A DNA stretch of 13,108 nucleotides from an uncultured Erysipelotrichaceae bacterium (GTDB taxonomy: Bacteria; Bacillota_I; Bacilli_A; Erysipelotrichales; Coprobacillaceae), in the NCBI GenBank assembly GCA_945981915.1, contig CAMFRJ010000013.1:1-13108 (forward strand). Direction: 5' to 3'. Shown here piece by piece: positions 6,692 to 13,108 of the stretch. Numbering within the stretch: the stretch's first letter is position 1; each line of letters opens with the position of its first letter. The translations under genes and the position numbers were made by a program. The notes under the pieces are model-generated. The model worked only from the letters and a program-made list of their open reading frames with translations. It was not told where the DNA came from and did no database searches.

Positions 6692-7315
6692 ATGAAAGGG
6701 TATGTAAGTGTTATTGATAAAAGAACACAATATTTAAAAGATTTATTGATTGAAAATGGTTTTGAAATTGTTGATAATCAAAATAATCTTGATTTTTATT
6801 TTATTACAGATGAAGAAAAACCAGATTGTCCTTATGTCTTTACCTTAAATGATCGACGAGGGACTTATGTAATGAATGATAATGAATATTTTAGACATTT
6901 AAACAATGCTTTAACAGTTGCTGCATTTTTTAGGTATCTTTCAACGTTTTTCTATCATAAAAAAATACTTGTTTTAGGATATGGTGATCTTGGAAAACAA
7001 TTGGTTGGACAACTAGAAAGAGACAATCTTATCACAATTGCAAATAGGAATTATAAAGATCTCTCTATCATCAAAAGCAAGTATCGCCATCAAGATATTC
7101 ATTTATTAACTGGACGTTTTGACTATATTATCAACACTGTGCCAAGTTTAAAAATCGATTACTCTGATGTCAAATATAAAAAAATATATGATCTTGCACA
7201 AACAATTGAAATGAAAAATTATATTTCTTTAAGAAATTTACCTAATCGTTTTTTCCCCTATGAATCAGCTTTACTAATGTTTGATTATATAAAAGATGTG
7301 ATGAAAAATGTTTAA
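6692..7315 (+). CDS. dpaA: Dipicolinate synthase subunit A-like protein (short form)
   Basis: Rossmann-type subunit of dipicolinate synthase (SpoVFA/DpaA), which with DpaB makes dipicolinate from the lysine-pathway intermediate in the sporulating mother cell. The nucleotide-binding loop is ILVLGYGDLGKQL (92-104, GxGxxG at 96-101), followed by a strand ending IANRN. YIINTVPS (145-152) matches the INTIPS motif of SpoVFA, then IYDLAQ matches LDLAS. At 207 residues it is about 90 shorter than the roughly 300-residue B. subtilis protein, with loss mainly in the N-terminal domain. The usual LPGxVAPxTAG near the C-terminus reads LPNRFFPYESA. Identification rests on these motifs plus the adjacent, much clearer DpaB. 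The ribosome site is GAGGTG, 5 bases before ATG. The last 8 bases overlap dpaB. Confidence 0.8.
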   Translation: MKGYVSVIDKRTQYLKDLLIENGFEIVDNQNNLDFYFITDEEKPDCPYVFTLNDRRGTYVMNDNEYFRHLNNALTVAAFFRYLSTFFYHKKILVLGYGDLGKQLVGQLERDNLITIANRNYKDLSIIKSKYRHQDIHLLTGRFDYIINTVPSLKIDYSDVKYKKIYDLAQTIEMKNYISLRNLPNRFFPYESALLMFDYIKDVMKNV

Positions 7316-7895
7316 AGGGTTAAAAATAGGAATAGGAGTCACAGGATCATTTTGCTCATTTAAACATTTTATGGAATTCTTAAAAGAAATAGCTACATCT
7401 GGCGCTCAATTGTATGTCTTTTTGTCTTTTCCAACTCAACATTATGATACGAGATTTTATCAGTCTCAACAATTTATTAAAGATGTTGAAGAACTCATTG
7501 GTCGTCAAGTCATCACAAATGAAGTAGAAGCAGAAGTGTTTGGACCTAAAATTCCTTTAGATATCATGATCGTTTATCCATGTAGTGGGAATACTTTAGC
7601 AAAGCTTTGTCATGGATTAAATGACAATGCTGTCACGATGGCTGTTAAATCAACATTAAGAAATGGAAAGAACATAGTTTTAGGAATATGTAGTAATGAT
7701 GTTTTAGGAGCCAGTGGAAAAAATATGATGGACATTTTGAATAAAAAGCATTATTATTTAGTTCCAATGTATCAAGATGATATCATTCATAAACCTAATA
7801 GCATGTTAGCAAGTCATCATAAGATTATAGAGACTACACAGCTCGCTATTTGTAATCAACAGATTCAACCTTTATTTATTACAAATAATCTATAA
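7308..7895 (+). CDS. dpaB: Dipicolinate synthase subunit B (flavoprotein)
   Basis: Flavoprotein partner of DpaA, from the same HFCD flavoprotein family as CoaC. The 195 residues match SpoVFB. Motifs in order are GIGVTGSFCS (8-17), DTRF (47-50), FGPKIPLDIMI (78-88), PCSGNTLAKL (91-100), GLNDNAVTMAVKSTLRN (103-119), LGICSNDVLG (125-134) and YQDD...KPNSM (155-166). All have close counterparts in B. subtilis SpoVFB. The start overlaps the dpaA stop by 8 bases and has only a weak A/G-rich site upstream, so translation is probably coupled. No terminator is evident after it, and the next gene has its own promoter. Its presence is the best evidence in the window that the organism forms endospores. 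Confidence 0.94.
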   Translation: MFKGLKIGIGVTGSFCSFKHFMEFLKEIATSGAQLYVFLSFPTQHYDTRFYQSQQFIKDVEELIGRQVITNEVEAEVFGPKIPLDIMIVYPCSGNTLAKLCHGLNDNAVTMAVKSTLRNGKNIVLGICSNDVLGASGKNMMDILNKKHYYLVPMYQDDIIHKPNSMLASHHKIIETTQLAICNQQIQPLFITNNL

Positions 7896-7921
7896 ATGAA
7901 CTTTTTCTTTTTAAAATTAAA

Positions 7922-7930
7922 TGTTAGAAT
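7922..7930 (+). promoter_or_regulatory. Predicted extended -10 promoter of the RNase J gene
   Basis: TGTTAGAAT: TAGAAT (7925-7930) with TGT directly before it. No good -35 hexamer is seen, only a T-rich stretch near 7901-7910, which is tolerated for extended -10 promoters. It would give a leader of about 45 bases to the ATG at 7983, with AGGAGG (7972-7977) 5 bases before the start. Confidence 0.5.
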
Positions 7931-7982
7931 AGAGAAAAGATAACTCGTAGACAAATATTATACAAATTTATAGGAGGATAAG

Positions 7983-9677
7983 ATGCAAAATAGTATCGTA
8001 AAATTGACTCCCATTGGTGGACAGGCCGAAATGGGAAAAAGTATGTACTGTTTAGAAATAGAAAATAAGATATTTATTATAGATGCAGGATTTCGCTTTC
8101 CTGAATTGGATAAATTAGGAATTGATACGATTATTCCAAGTTTTGATTATTTAAAAGAAAATGAAGAAAAAATACAAGCAATCTTTGTATCACATGGTCA
8201 TGATGATGTGATGGGCGCTTTACCATATTTGTTACAAGAAATTCACGTTCCTATCTATACTACGGATTTAACTGCTGATTTGATTGATCAGTTATTAAAG
8301 AGATATATCAGACATTCTAATGTCACATTTACTTATAATATCAAAAGAGTGAATATGAATGCTTCTTTAAAGATTGGAGGCGTACAAGTCGAATTTTTTC
8401 CTATCACGCATTCGATTCCAGGAAGTGTTGGATTTGCTTTTTTAACAAAATATGGTTATGTTGTTTATTCAAGTGAATTTATTATTGATTTTGGAGCACC
8501 TGAAAGATTCCGTTGTAATATTCAAAAAATGATGGAATTTGGGAAACATGGTGTCCTGGCTTTACTTTGTGAATCCTCATACGCAAAAAATGATGGCTAT
8601 ACTTCTCCAAAGCATAAATTAACTTCTAAGATTGAAAGTGTCTTTGAAGATGCTCAAGGTCGAATTATTATTTCAAGTTATGCTCAAAATATTTTTAGAA
8701 CTCAAGAAATAATACAGTTAACTGAAAAATATAATCGTAAAATTGTTTTTTACGGTAGAGATAAATATGATAATACCAATTCTTTATTAAGAATTGCTAA
8801 AAATAAAAAAAGACCAATATTGAAGATCAATGAACGTCACATTGCTAAAAAAGAAGAAATCATGGATTCTTGTAAAGAAAACCAATTAGTGGTTTTATTA
8901 AGTGGTTCACCAAGAAGAATTTATCATGATATCTTAGATATTATTGGCGGTGGAGATGAATATTTAAAACTTAAAGAAACTGACACTTTTATTGTTGCTT
9001 CTCCAGTTTTACCAGGAACTGAAAAGATTGCAAATCGAGCAATCAATGAATTATATAAAACTGATACACAAATTCATGTCATTAAAAGCAAAGAGTTGTC
9101 TTCAATGCATGCAAGTCAGGAAGATATCAAGGTTATGATGCAAATCTTACAACCTCATTATTTTGTTCCTATTAAAGGTGAGTATCAACATTTTATTGCA
9201 TCAAGCGATCTAGCGCAAGAGATGTCTATTTCTGATGACCATATCGCTATTATTGATAATGGTGAAACCATCACATTTAAAAATGGTGTTTTATTAGATT
9301 ATCGTGATACGATTGATATTGAAGATGTTATGATTGATGGTCTTGGTATAGGTGATGTTGGTGCTAAGGTCATTGATGATCGTAATCAGTTACAAAAGGA
9401 TGGTGTTGTGATCATTGGTATGACTATTGATAGTCAAACGAAAAAAACAGTGGCTAACACTGATGTACAAACCAGAGGTTTTATTTATTTAAAAGATTCT
9501 GAAAATATTATTAAAGGCATTATAAATTTAACGGAAGAGGGTTTGAAGGATTATCAATTAAATCCTCGTCAAGATGTTGTAGATGTCAGACAGTCTATTA
9601 AAGAAAAAGTCAATCGTTTTATTTATAAAGAAACTGGAAAAAAACCTGTTATCTTACCTGTCATTATTGAATTATAA
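7983..9677 (+). CDS. rnjB: RNase J2-like metallo-beta-lactamase/beta-CASP protein with degenerate active site
   Basis: Belongs to the RNase J family (mRNA decay and rRNA maturation). The 564 residues cover an MBL domain, a beta-CASP insert and the C-terminal domain ending PVILPVIIEL. Family marks: NxxGGxxEMGK-like start, VIDAG-type FIIDAGFRFPE (31-41), LGIDTIIPSFDYL, HSIPGSVG (143-150), SSYAQNIFR (231-239), HASQED (376-381) and TRGFIYL. Several metal or catalytic positions are altered. HxHxDH is HGHDDV (71-76), the TGDF aspartate is Glu165 in SSEF, the GSxGEP loop is LSGSPRR (306-312), and PxHGEY is PIKGEY (396-401). B. subtilis RNase J2 has similar losses (HGHDEN, PVNGEY), so this looks like a J2-type, weakly active or structural partner. 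Position before spoIIIE matches rnjB. Confidence 0.9.
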   Translation: MQNSIVKLTPIGGQAEMGKSMYCLEIENKIFIIDAGFRFPELDKLGIDTIIPSFDYLKENEEKIQAIFVSHGHDDVMGALPYLLQEIHVPIYTTDLTADLIDQLLKRYIRHSNVTFTYNIKRVNMNASLKIGGVQVEFFPITHSIPGSVGFAFLTKYGYVVYSSEFIIDFGAPERFRCNIQKMMEFGKHGVLALLCESSYAKNDGYTSPKHKLTSKIESVFEDAQGRIIISSYAQNIFRTQEIIQLTEKYNRKIVFYGRDKYDNTNSLLRIAKNKKRPILKINERHIAKKEEIMDSCKENQLVVLLSGSPRRIYHDILDIIGGGDEYLKLKETDTFIVASPVLPGTEKIANRAINELYKTDTQIHVIKSKELSSMHASQEDIKVMMQILQPHYFVPIKGEYQHFIASSDLAQEMSISDDHIAIIDNGETITFKNGVLLDYRDTIDIEDVMIDGLGIGDVGAKVIDDRNQLQKDGVVIIGMTIDSQTKKTVANTDVQTRGFIYLKDSENIIKGIINLTEEGLKDYQLNPRQDVVDVRQSIKEKVNRFIYKETGKKPVILPVIIEL

Positions 9678-9703
9678 AAGCAAGTTTGTCTTGCTTTTCT
9701 TTT
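9676..9703 (+). terminator. Intrinsic terminator after the RNase J gene
   Basis: AAAAGCAAG (9676-9684) pairs with CTTGCTTTT (9690-9698) in a perfect 9-bp stem with a 5-base loop, followed by a T-rich tail. It begins inside the rnj stop codon (9675-9677). The ftsK promoter follows immediately. Confidence 0.8.
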
Positions 9704-9728
9704 GTTTGATATCAAGTTGTGTTATAAT
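9701..9728 (+). promoter_or_regulatory. Predicted extended -10 promoter of ftsK/spoIIIE
   Basis: A perfect TATAAT at 9723-9728 preceded by TGT (9720-9722). A poor -35-like TTTGTT lies at 9701-9706 with a 16-base spacer. The leader would be only about 15 bases and contain AAAGGAG (9736-9742). Confidence 0.65.
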
Positions 9729-9749
9729 TGGCAAGAAAGGAGTGAGATG

Positions 9750-12077
9750 ATGGCAAAAACAAGTAGAAAAAAGAAATCTAAACAAGAACAATTAAGTGAA
9801 GAATTAAAATTTAGAATTGTCTGTATTGTTTTTATATTCTTGATTATTATTGCAGCTATGAAATTAGGCTTCATAGGAGAACATCTTCACTTTATTTTTA
9901 CATATTTATTTGGTCATTTAAATGGTGTCGTTTATTTAAGCTTATTGATTTTATTGTCTTATACAACCTGGAAAGCACAATTTCCTCGATTAAATGGTCC
10001 TCAAGCTATGGGATGTTATTTTATTTTGGTTGGGATTATGATCTTCATGTATGCAAATACTCAATTAACTGGTATTAAAGTTATTCAATCATATATTGCA
10101 ACTGTTCCATTAAACAGAAGTGGTTTTTTTGGCGCTATCGTTTATGGACTTTTGAGTTCTTTATTTGATAATTTAGGAGCAATTATTGCTGCTGTGTTTA
10201 TCTTAGTTATTGGTATTATTTTTATTGGTAGTAAGTTCTATTTTGAACACCAAAAAGAAATCAAAGTAAAAGCAAAAAATAAACTTGATAAAACAAAAAA
10301 TTCTGTGAAAAATACATCAGAATATTTTGGAAATTTTTTCAGAAAAAAACAAGATCGTTCTATCATGTTTGATGATAGTGTTTTTGAAGATGATGATCTT
10401 GATAAAACTTTTTTTGAAGAGATTGAAGAAGAAAAAAAGGAAAAAGCATTATCATCATTTGAATATAATGATGATTTACAGTCATTAGAAATTATTGATC
10501 ATTCGGTTACTGAAGAGAAAGAACAAAAAGATGATCTTAATGATAAAACAAAAACAGTAACAAAACATCATGATGAAGTTATTAATGAGGAAACAGTTTT
10601 AAAAGATGAGCATCATGAAAAAAAAGAAAATCATACACTATATCGATTACCTCCTTTGTCTTTACTCAATAGAGTTGTTAATAAAAAACAAGGAGAAAAC
10701 AAAAATCATGCAGTTGATAGTGCTGAACGTTTGACCAATGTACTTAATGAATTTGGAGTTCATGCAACAATCAATAATATCATGATTGGTCCTTCTATCA
10801 CAAAATATGAACTCAAATTAGAAACAGGAACAAGAGTTAATAAGATTATGTCTTTACAAGATGATATTAAATTAGCTCTTGCTGCAAAAGATATCCGTAT
10901 TGAAGCACCAATTCCTGGAAAACCAGCAGTAGGGGTAGAAATACCTAATGCTGTCTCTTCAATGGTATCGTTTAGAGAGGTTTTTAAAGATATACCAAAG
11001 GATTTATCTGATAATAAATTACTTGTTCCTTTGGGGAAAGATGTCAATGGTCAAGTTATCTATGGGCAACTTAATAAAATGCCTCATTTATTGATTGCTG
11101 GTGCGACAGGATCAGGGAAATCGGTATGTATTAATACCATTATTTGTAGTATTTTAATGAGAGCAAAACCAGATGAAGTGAAACTACTCCTAGTTGATCC
11201 TAAAAAGGTAGAATTGTCGAATTATAATGGAATTCCTCACTTATTGGCACCAGTTGTAACGGATCCCAAAAAAGCAGCTGCTACCTTGAGAGAAATTGTA
11301 TCTGAAATGGAACGCCGTTATGATTTGTTTGCTGGTGCAAATGTGAGAAAAATCGAAACTTATAATTCTTATGTTGAAAAGAAAAATGAAACTCTTCAAG
11401 AGCATGAACAACTTGAAAAACTACCTTATATTGTTGTTATTTTAGATGAGGTTGCTGATTTGATGATGGTTGCCAGTAAGGATGTAGAAGATTGTATCAT
11501 GCGTATTGCTCAATTAGCACGAGCAGCTGGTATTCATCTGATTGTCGCAACACAAAGGCCATCAACTGATATTATTACTGGTGTCATTAAAGCTAATATT
11601 CCTTCACGCATTGCTTTTGCAGTTTCTTCAAGTATTGACTCAAGAACGATTCTAGATACTGTTGGTGCTGAAAAACTGTTAGGTAAAGGTGATATGTTAT
11701 TTTTACCAATGGGTTCCAATTCTCCAATTCGTGTACAAGGAGCCTATGTTGATGATAATGAGGTTGAAGCAATTACTTATTATGTCTGTAAACAACAAGA
11801 AGCTTCCTATGATGAAAAATACACGAATGTTAAACCAATTTCTGGAATATCTTCTTCCAAAGAAGAACAAGAAGATGAGGAGTATGAAATGTGTCGAGCA
11901 TTTGTTATTCAATCACAAAAAGCAAGTACTTCATTATTACAAAGACAATTTAGAATTGGCTATAATAAAGCAGCGAGAATCATCGATCAATTAGAAGCAG
12001 ATGGTGTTATTGGACCACAGCTTGGATCCAAACCAAGAGAAGTTTATATTAGAGGTTATAGTGAAGAAGATATTTAA
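9750..12077 (+). CDS. ftsK: FtsK/SpoIIIE family DNA translocase
   Basis: Septum-anchored ATPase that pumps chromosomal DNA across a closing septum, in cell division and, for SpoIIIE, into the forespore. With 775 residues: a basic N-terminus (MAKTSRKKK), four or five membrane spans between about 22 and 160, and a highly charged linker to about 295. The motor domain has Walker A GATGSGKS (451-458), the conserved DPKKVELSNYNGIPHL segment, Walker B VVILDE (562-567) and ATQRPSTDIITGVIKANIPSR. A C-terminal winged-helix gamma domain follows (SLLQRQFRIGYNKAARIIDQLE...SKPREV). ATG 9750 is chosen because it lies 7 bases from AAAGGAG and matches the SpoIIIE start. ATG 9747 is equally possible. An in-frame ATG at 9702 lies upstream of the promoter and is rejected. 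FtsK and SpoIIIE roles cannot be separated by sequence, but the dpaAB-rnj context favours the spoIIIE orthologue. Confidence 0.95.
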   Translation: MAKTSRKKKSKQEQLSEELKFRIVCIVFIFLIIIAAMKLGFIGEHLHFIFTYLFGHLNGVVYLSLLILLSYTTWKAQFPRLNGPQAMGCYFILVGIMIFMYANTQLTGIKVIQSYIATVPLNRSGFFGAIVYGLLSSLFDNLGAIIAAVFILVIGIIFIGSKFYFEHQKEIKVKAKNKLDKTKNSVKNTSEYFGNFFRKKQDRSIMFDDSVFEDDDLDKTFFEEIEEEKKEKALSSFEYNDDLQSLEIIDHSVTEEKEQKDDLNDKTKTVTKHHDEVINEETVLKDEHHEKKENHTLYRLPPLSLLNRVVNKKQGENKNHAVDSAERLTNVLNEFGVHATINNIMIGPSITKYELKLETGTRVNKIMSLQDDIKLALAAKDIRIEAPIPGKPAVGVEIPNAVSSMVSFREVFKDIPKDLSDNKLLVPLGKDVNGQVIYGQLNKMPHLLIAGATGSGKSVCINTIICSILMRAKPDEVKLLLVDPKKVELSNYNGIPHLLAPVVTDPKKAAATLREIVSEMERRYDLFAGANVRKIETYNSYVEKKNETLQEHEQLEKLPYIVVILDEVADLMMVASKDVEDCIMRIAQLARAAGIHLIVATQRPSTDIITGVIKANIPSRIAFAVSSSIDSRTILDTVGAEKLLGKGDMLFLPMGSNSPIRVQGAYVDDNEVEAITYYVCKQQEASYDEKYTNVKPISGISSSKEEQEDEEYEMCRAFVIQSQKASTSLLQRQFRIGYNKAARIIDQLEADGVIGPQLGSKPREVYIRGYSEEDI

Positions 12078-12088
12078 TATAAAAATAG

Positions 12089-12125
12089 AAAAGAGCTTTC
12101 AAAAGGGTTTTCAAAGCTCTTTTTT
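12089..12125 (+). terminator. Intrinsic terminator after ftsK/spoIIIE
   Basis: AAAAGAGCTTT (12089-12099) pairs perfectly with AAAGCTCTTTT (12113-12123). Inside, after a C-C mismatch, AAAA pairs with TTTT around a GGG loop, so the hairpin is nearly continuous. A T run to 12125 follows. Confidence 0.9.
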
Positions 12126-12136
12126 AATGCTAGAAT
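12108..12136 (+). promoter_or_regulatory. Predicted promoter of the BMP lipoprotein gene, overlapping the terminator
   Basis: TTTTCA (12108-12113), a 17-base spacer and TAGAAT (12131-12136) with an extended TGC at 12128-12130. The -35 and most of the spacer lie in the descending arm and T run of the preceding terminator. The ribosome site AAGGAGG (12151-12157) is 11 bases from the ATG, slightly long. Confidence 0.55.
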
Positions 12137-12168
12137 AGTATTGTCTAGATAAGGAGGAAAAACTGAAT

Positions 12169-13064
12169 ATGAAAAAACTATTTGCAAGTATTTTATGTTT
12201 TGCGATGATTTGTGGGATTACTGGATGTTCAAGTAGTAGTGATGAATATGAAATTGCTATGATTACTGACTCTGGATCAGTAACTGATAAATCATTTAAC
12301 CAATCAGCTTATGAAGGTGTAAAAGAATTTGGTGAAAAGAATAATATGACTTATAAATATTACGCACCAAAAGATACTGATACTGCTGGTTTACTTTCAA
12401 CAGTTGATGATGCTGTTGATAACGGGGCAAAAGTTATTGTAACTCCAGGTTTCAATTTTAATGATGCTATCGTTAAAGCACAAGAAAAGTATCCTGATGT
12501 TAAATTTATTACAATTGACTTTGAACCATCTACTGATAAAGGTGCAGTAACTGGTGATAATACAACTTGTTACTTATTCTGTGAAGAAGAATCAGGATAT
12601 GTTGCAGGTTATGCAGCTGTTAAAGAAGGTTATACTAAACTAGGATTTGCTGGTGGTATGTCACTTCCTGCAGTTCAAAACTACGGAATCGGATATGTAC
12701 AAGGTGCTAGCGATGCAGCAAAAGAATTAGGTGTTAATGTAGAAATCAATTATACATACACTGGTACATTTAACGAATCACCTGAAATCAAAACATTAGC
12801 AACTGCTTGGTATAATTCAGGTACAGAAGTTATTTTCTCATGTGGTGGTCAAATCTGTAATTCAATTTTCGCTGCTGCACAAGAAGGTAACAAAGCGACT
12901 ATTGGTGTTGATACAGATCAAAATGATGATTCAAATACTGTTATTACTTCAGCATTAAAAGACGTTAAAGGTGCTACTATGAAAGGTTTACAAGCTTACA
13001 AAGATGGTAAATTTAAAGGTGGCGAAACAGTTACTTTTAAAAACGCTGGTGGTATTGCTTATCC
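12169..13064 (+). CDS. BMP-family (Med/PnrA-like) substrate-binding lipoprotein, 3' truncated by adapter
   Basis: Membrane-anchored extracellular binding protein of the basic membrane protein family, typically feeding nucleosides to an ABC transporter. Residues 1-19 are a lipoprotein signal (MKKLF...CGITG) and Cys20, followed by SSSSD, is the lipidation site. Family features are IAMITDSGSVTDKSFNQSAYEG (starting at Ile29), a TPGFNF segment, FITIDFEP, ESGYVAGYAA, LGFAGG, NYGIGYVQGA, EVIFSCGG and IGVDTDQND. True sequence ends after about 298 codons inside the second lobe, where family members run to about 350 residues. The apparent continuation CLLYTSPSPRD and its stop codon are adapter translation. 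The rest of the expected ABC system (ATPase, permeases) would lie beyond the window end. The gene has its own promoter after the ftsK terminator. Confidence 0.92.
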
Positions 13065-13108
13065 CTGTCTCTTATACACATCTCCGAGCCCACGAGACTA
13101 AGGCGAAT
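13065..13108 (+). other. Untrimmed Illumina Nextera P7-side adapter (artefact)
   Basis: Bases 13065-13083 are the mosaic end CTGTCTCTTATACACATCT and 13084-13098 are CCGAGCCCACGAGAC, the read-2 adapter. Bases 13099-13106 are TAAGGCGA, i7 index N701, and 13107-13108 (AT) begin the P7 primer. The order matches a Nextera library end. None of it is genomic. Confidence 0.98.

Noticed and set aside
9702..9749. Longer in-frame start for ftsK at 9702
   Set aside because: It lies in the terminator tail and upstream of the predicted TATAAT at 9723-9728, whereas ATG 9747/9750 has AAAGGAG and fits the SpoIIIE N-terminus.
10760..11994. Several 60-100 codon open frames on both strands inside ftsK
   Set aside because: They are shadows of the translocase motor domain, whose Walker motifs are intact in the main frame.
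26..13083. Paired inverted 19-base Tn5 mosaic ends flanking the whole window, which could look like a 13-kb composite transposon
   Set aside because: Each is followed outward by library adapter and index sequence. There is no transposase inside, so they are library-preparation artefacts.

Overview
The window reads as a low-G+C (roughly 30% by eye) Gram-positive, endospore-forming Firmicute using the standard bacterial code. The evidence is strong GGAGG ribosome binding sites, dense short operons, a dipicolinate synthase pair (dpaA-dpaB), an RNase J2-type protein, an FtsK/SpoIIIE translocase and a Med/BmpA-type lipoprotein. The extreme A+T bias and the shortened DpaA suggest an Erysipelotrichia-like gut spore former, but that placement is an inference. 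The two ends are not biological. Bases 1-44 and 13065-13108 are untrimmed Illumina Nextera adapters complete with readable i5 and i7 index sequences. The real sequence is therefore about 45-13064, with one gene cut at each end.

Layout. (1) 45-3017, plus strand: the 3' part of feoA, then feoB, then a DUF421 membrane protein. The first two overlap by ATGA and the third follows feoB closely. This is a ferrous iron uptake operon with a passenger gene. (2) 3010-4963, minus strand: coaBC followed after one base by coaX, covering pantothenate to 4'-phosphopantetheine in CoA synthesis. The operon converges on DUF421 over a shared hairpin terminator that holds both stop codons. (3) 4964-5175: a divergent intergenic region with back-to-back promoters, a small dyad at the predicted coaBC transcription start, and a leader hairpin with a U run just ahead of coaBC. 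(4) 5176-6220: a DJ-1/PfpI family protein (plus strand) converging on an unrecognised six-helix membrane protein (minus strand), with tails overlapping by 17 bases. (5) 6324-6650: a small His-rich protein of unknown function. (6) 6692-12077, plus strand: dpaA, dpaB, an RNase J2-like gene and ftsK/spoIIIE. This order resembles the Bacillus subtilis dpaA-dpaB-asd-dapG-rnjB-tepA-ylzJ-spoIIIE region with the intervening genes absent. A candidate sporulation (sigma-K-like) promoter precedes dpaA, and separate extended -10 housekeeping promoters precede rnj and ftsK. (7) 12169-13064: the start of a BMP-family nucleoside-binding lipoprotein, whose apparent natural C-terminus is adapter translation.

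How it fits together: dpaAB would make dipicolinate for the spore core in the mother cell, and the translocase would pump DNA into the forespore and/or clear septa. CoaBC/CoaX, FeoAB and the lipoprotein are housekeeping metabolism and uptake. I found no previously undescribed multi-gene system here. The points most worth checking are the catalytically degenerate RNase J, the reduced DpaA, the sigma-K-like promoter, the coaBC leader, and the adapter artefact that creates a false protein end. No tRNA, rRNA, insertion sequence, integrase or CRISPR array was seen, and no gene-free stretch exceeds 300 bases.
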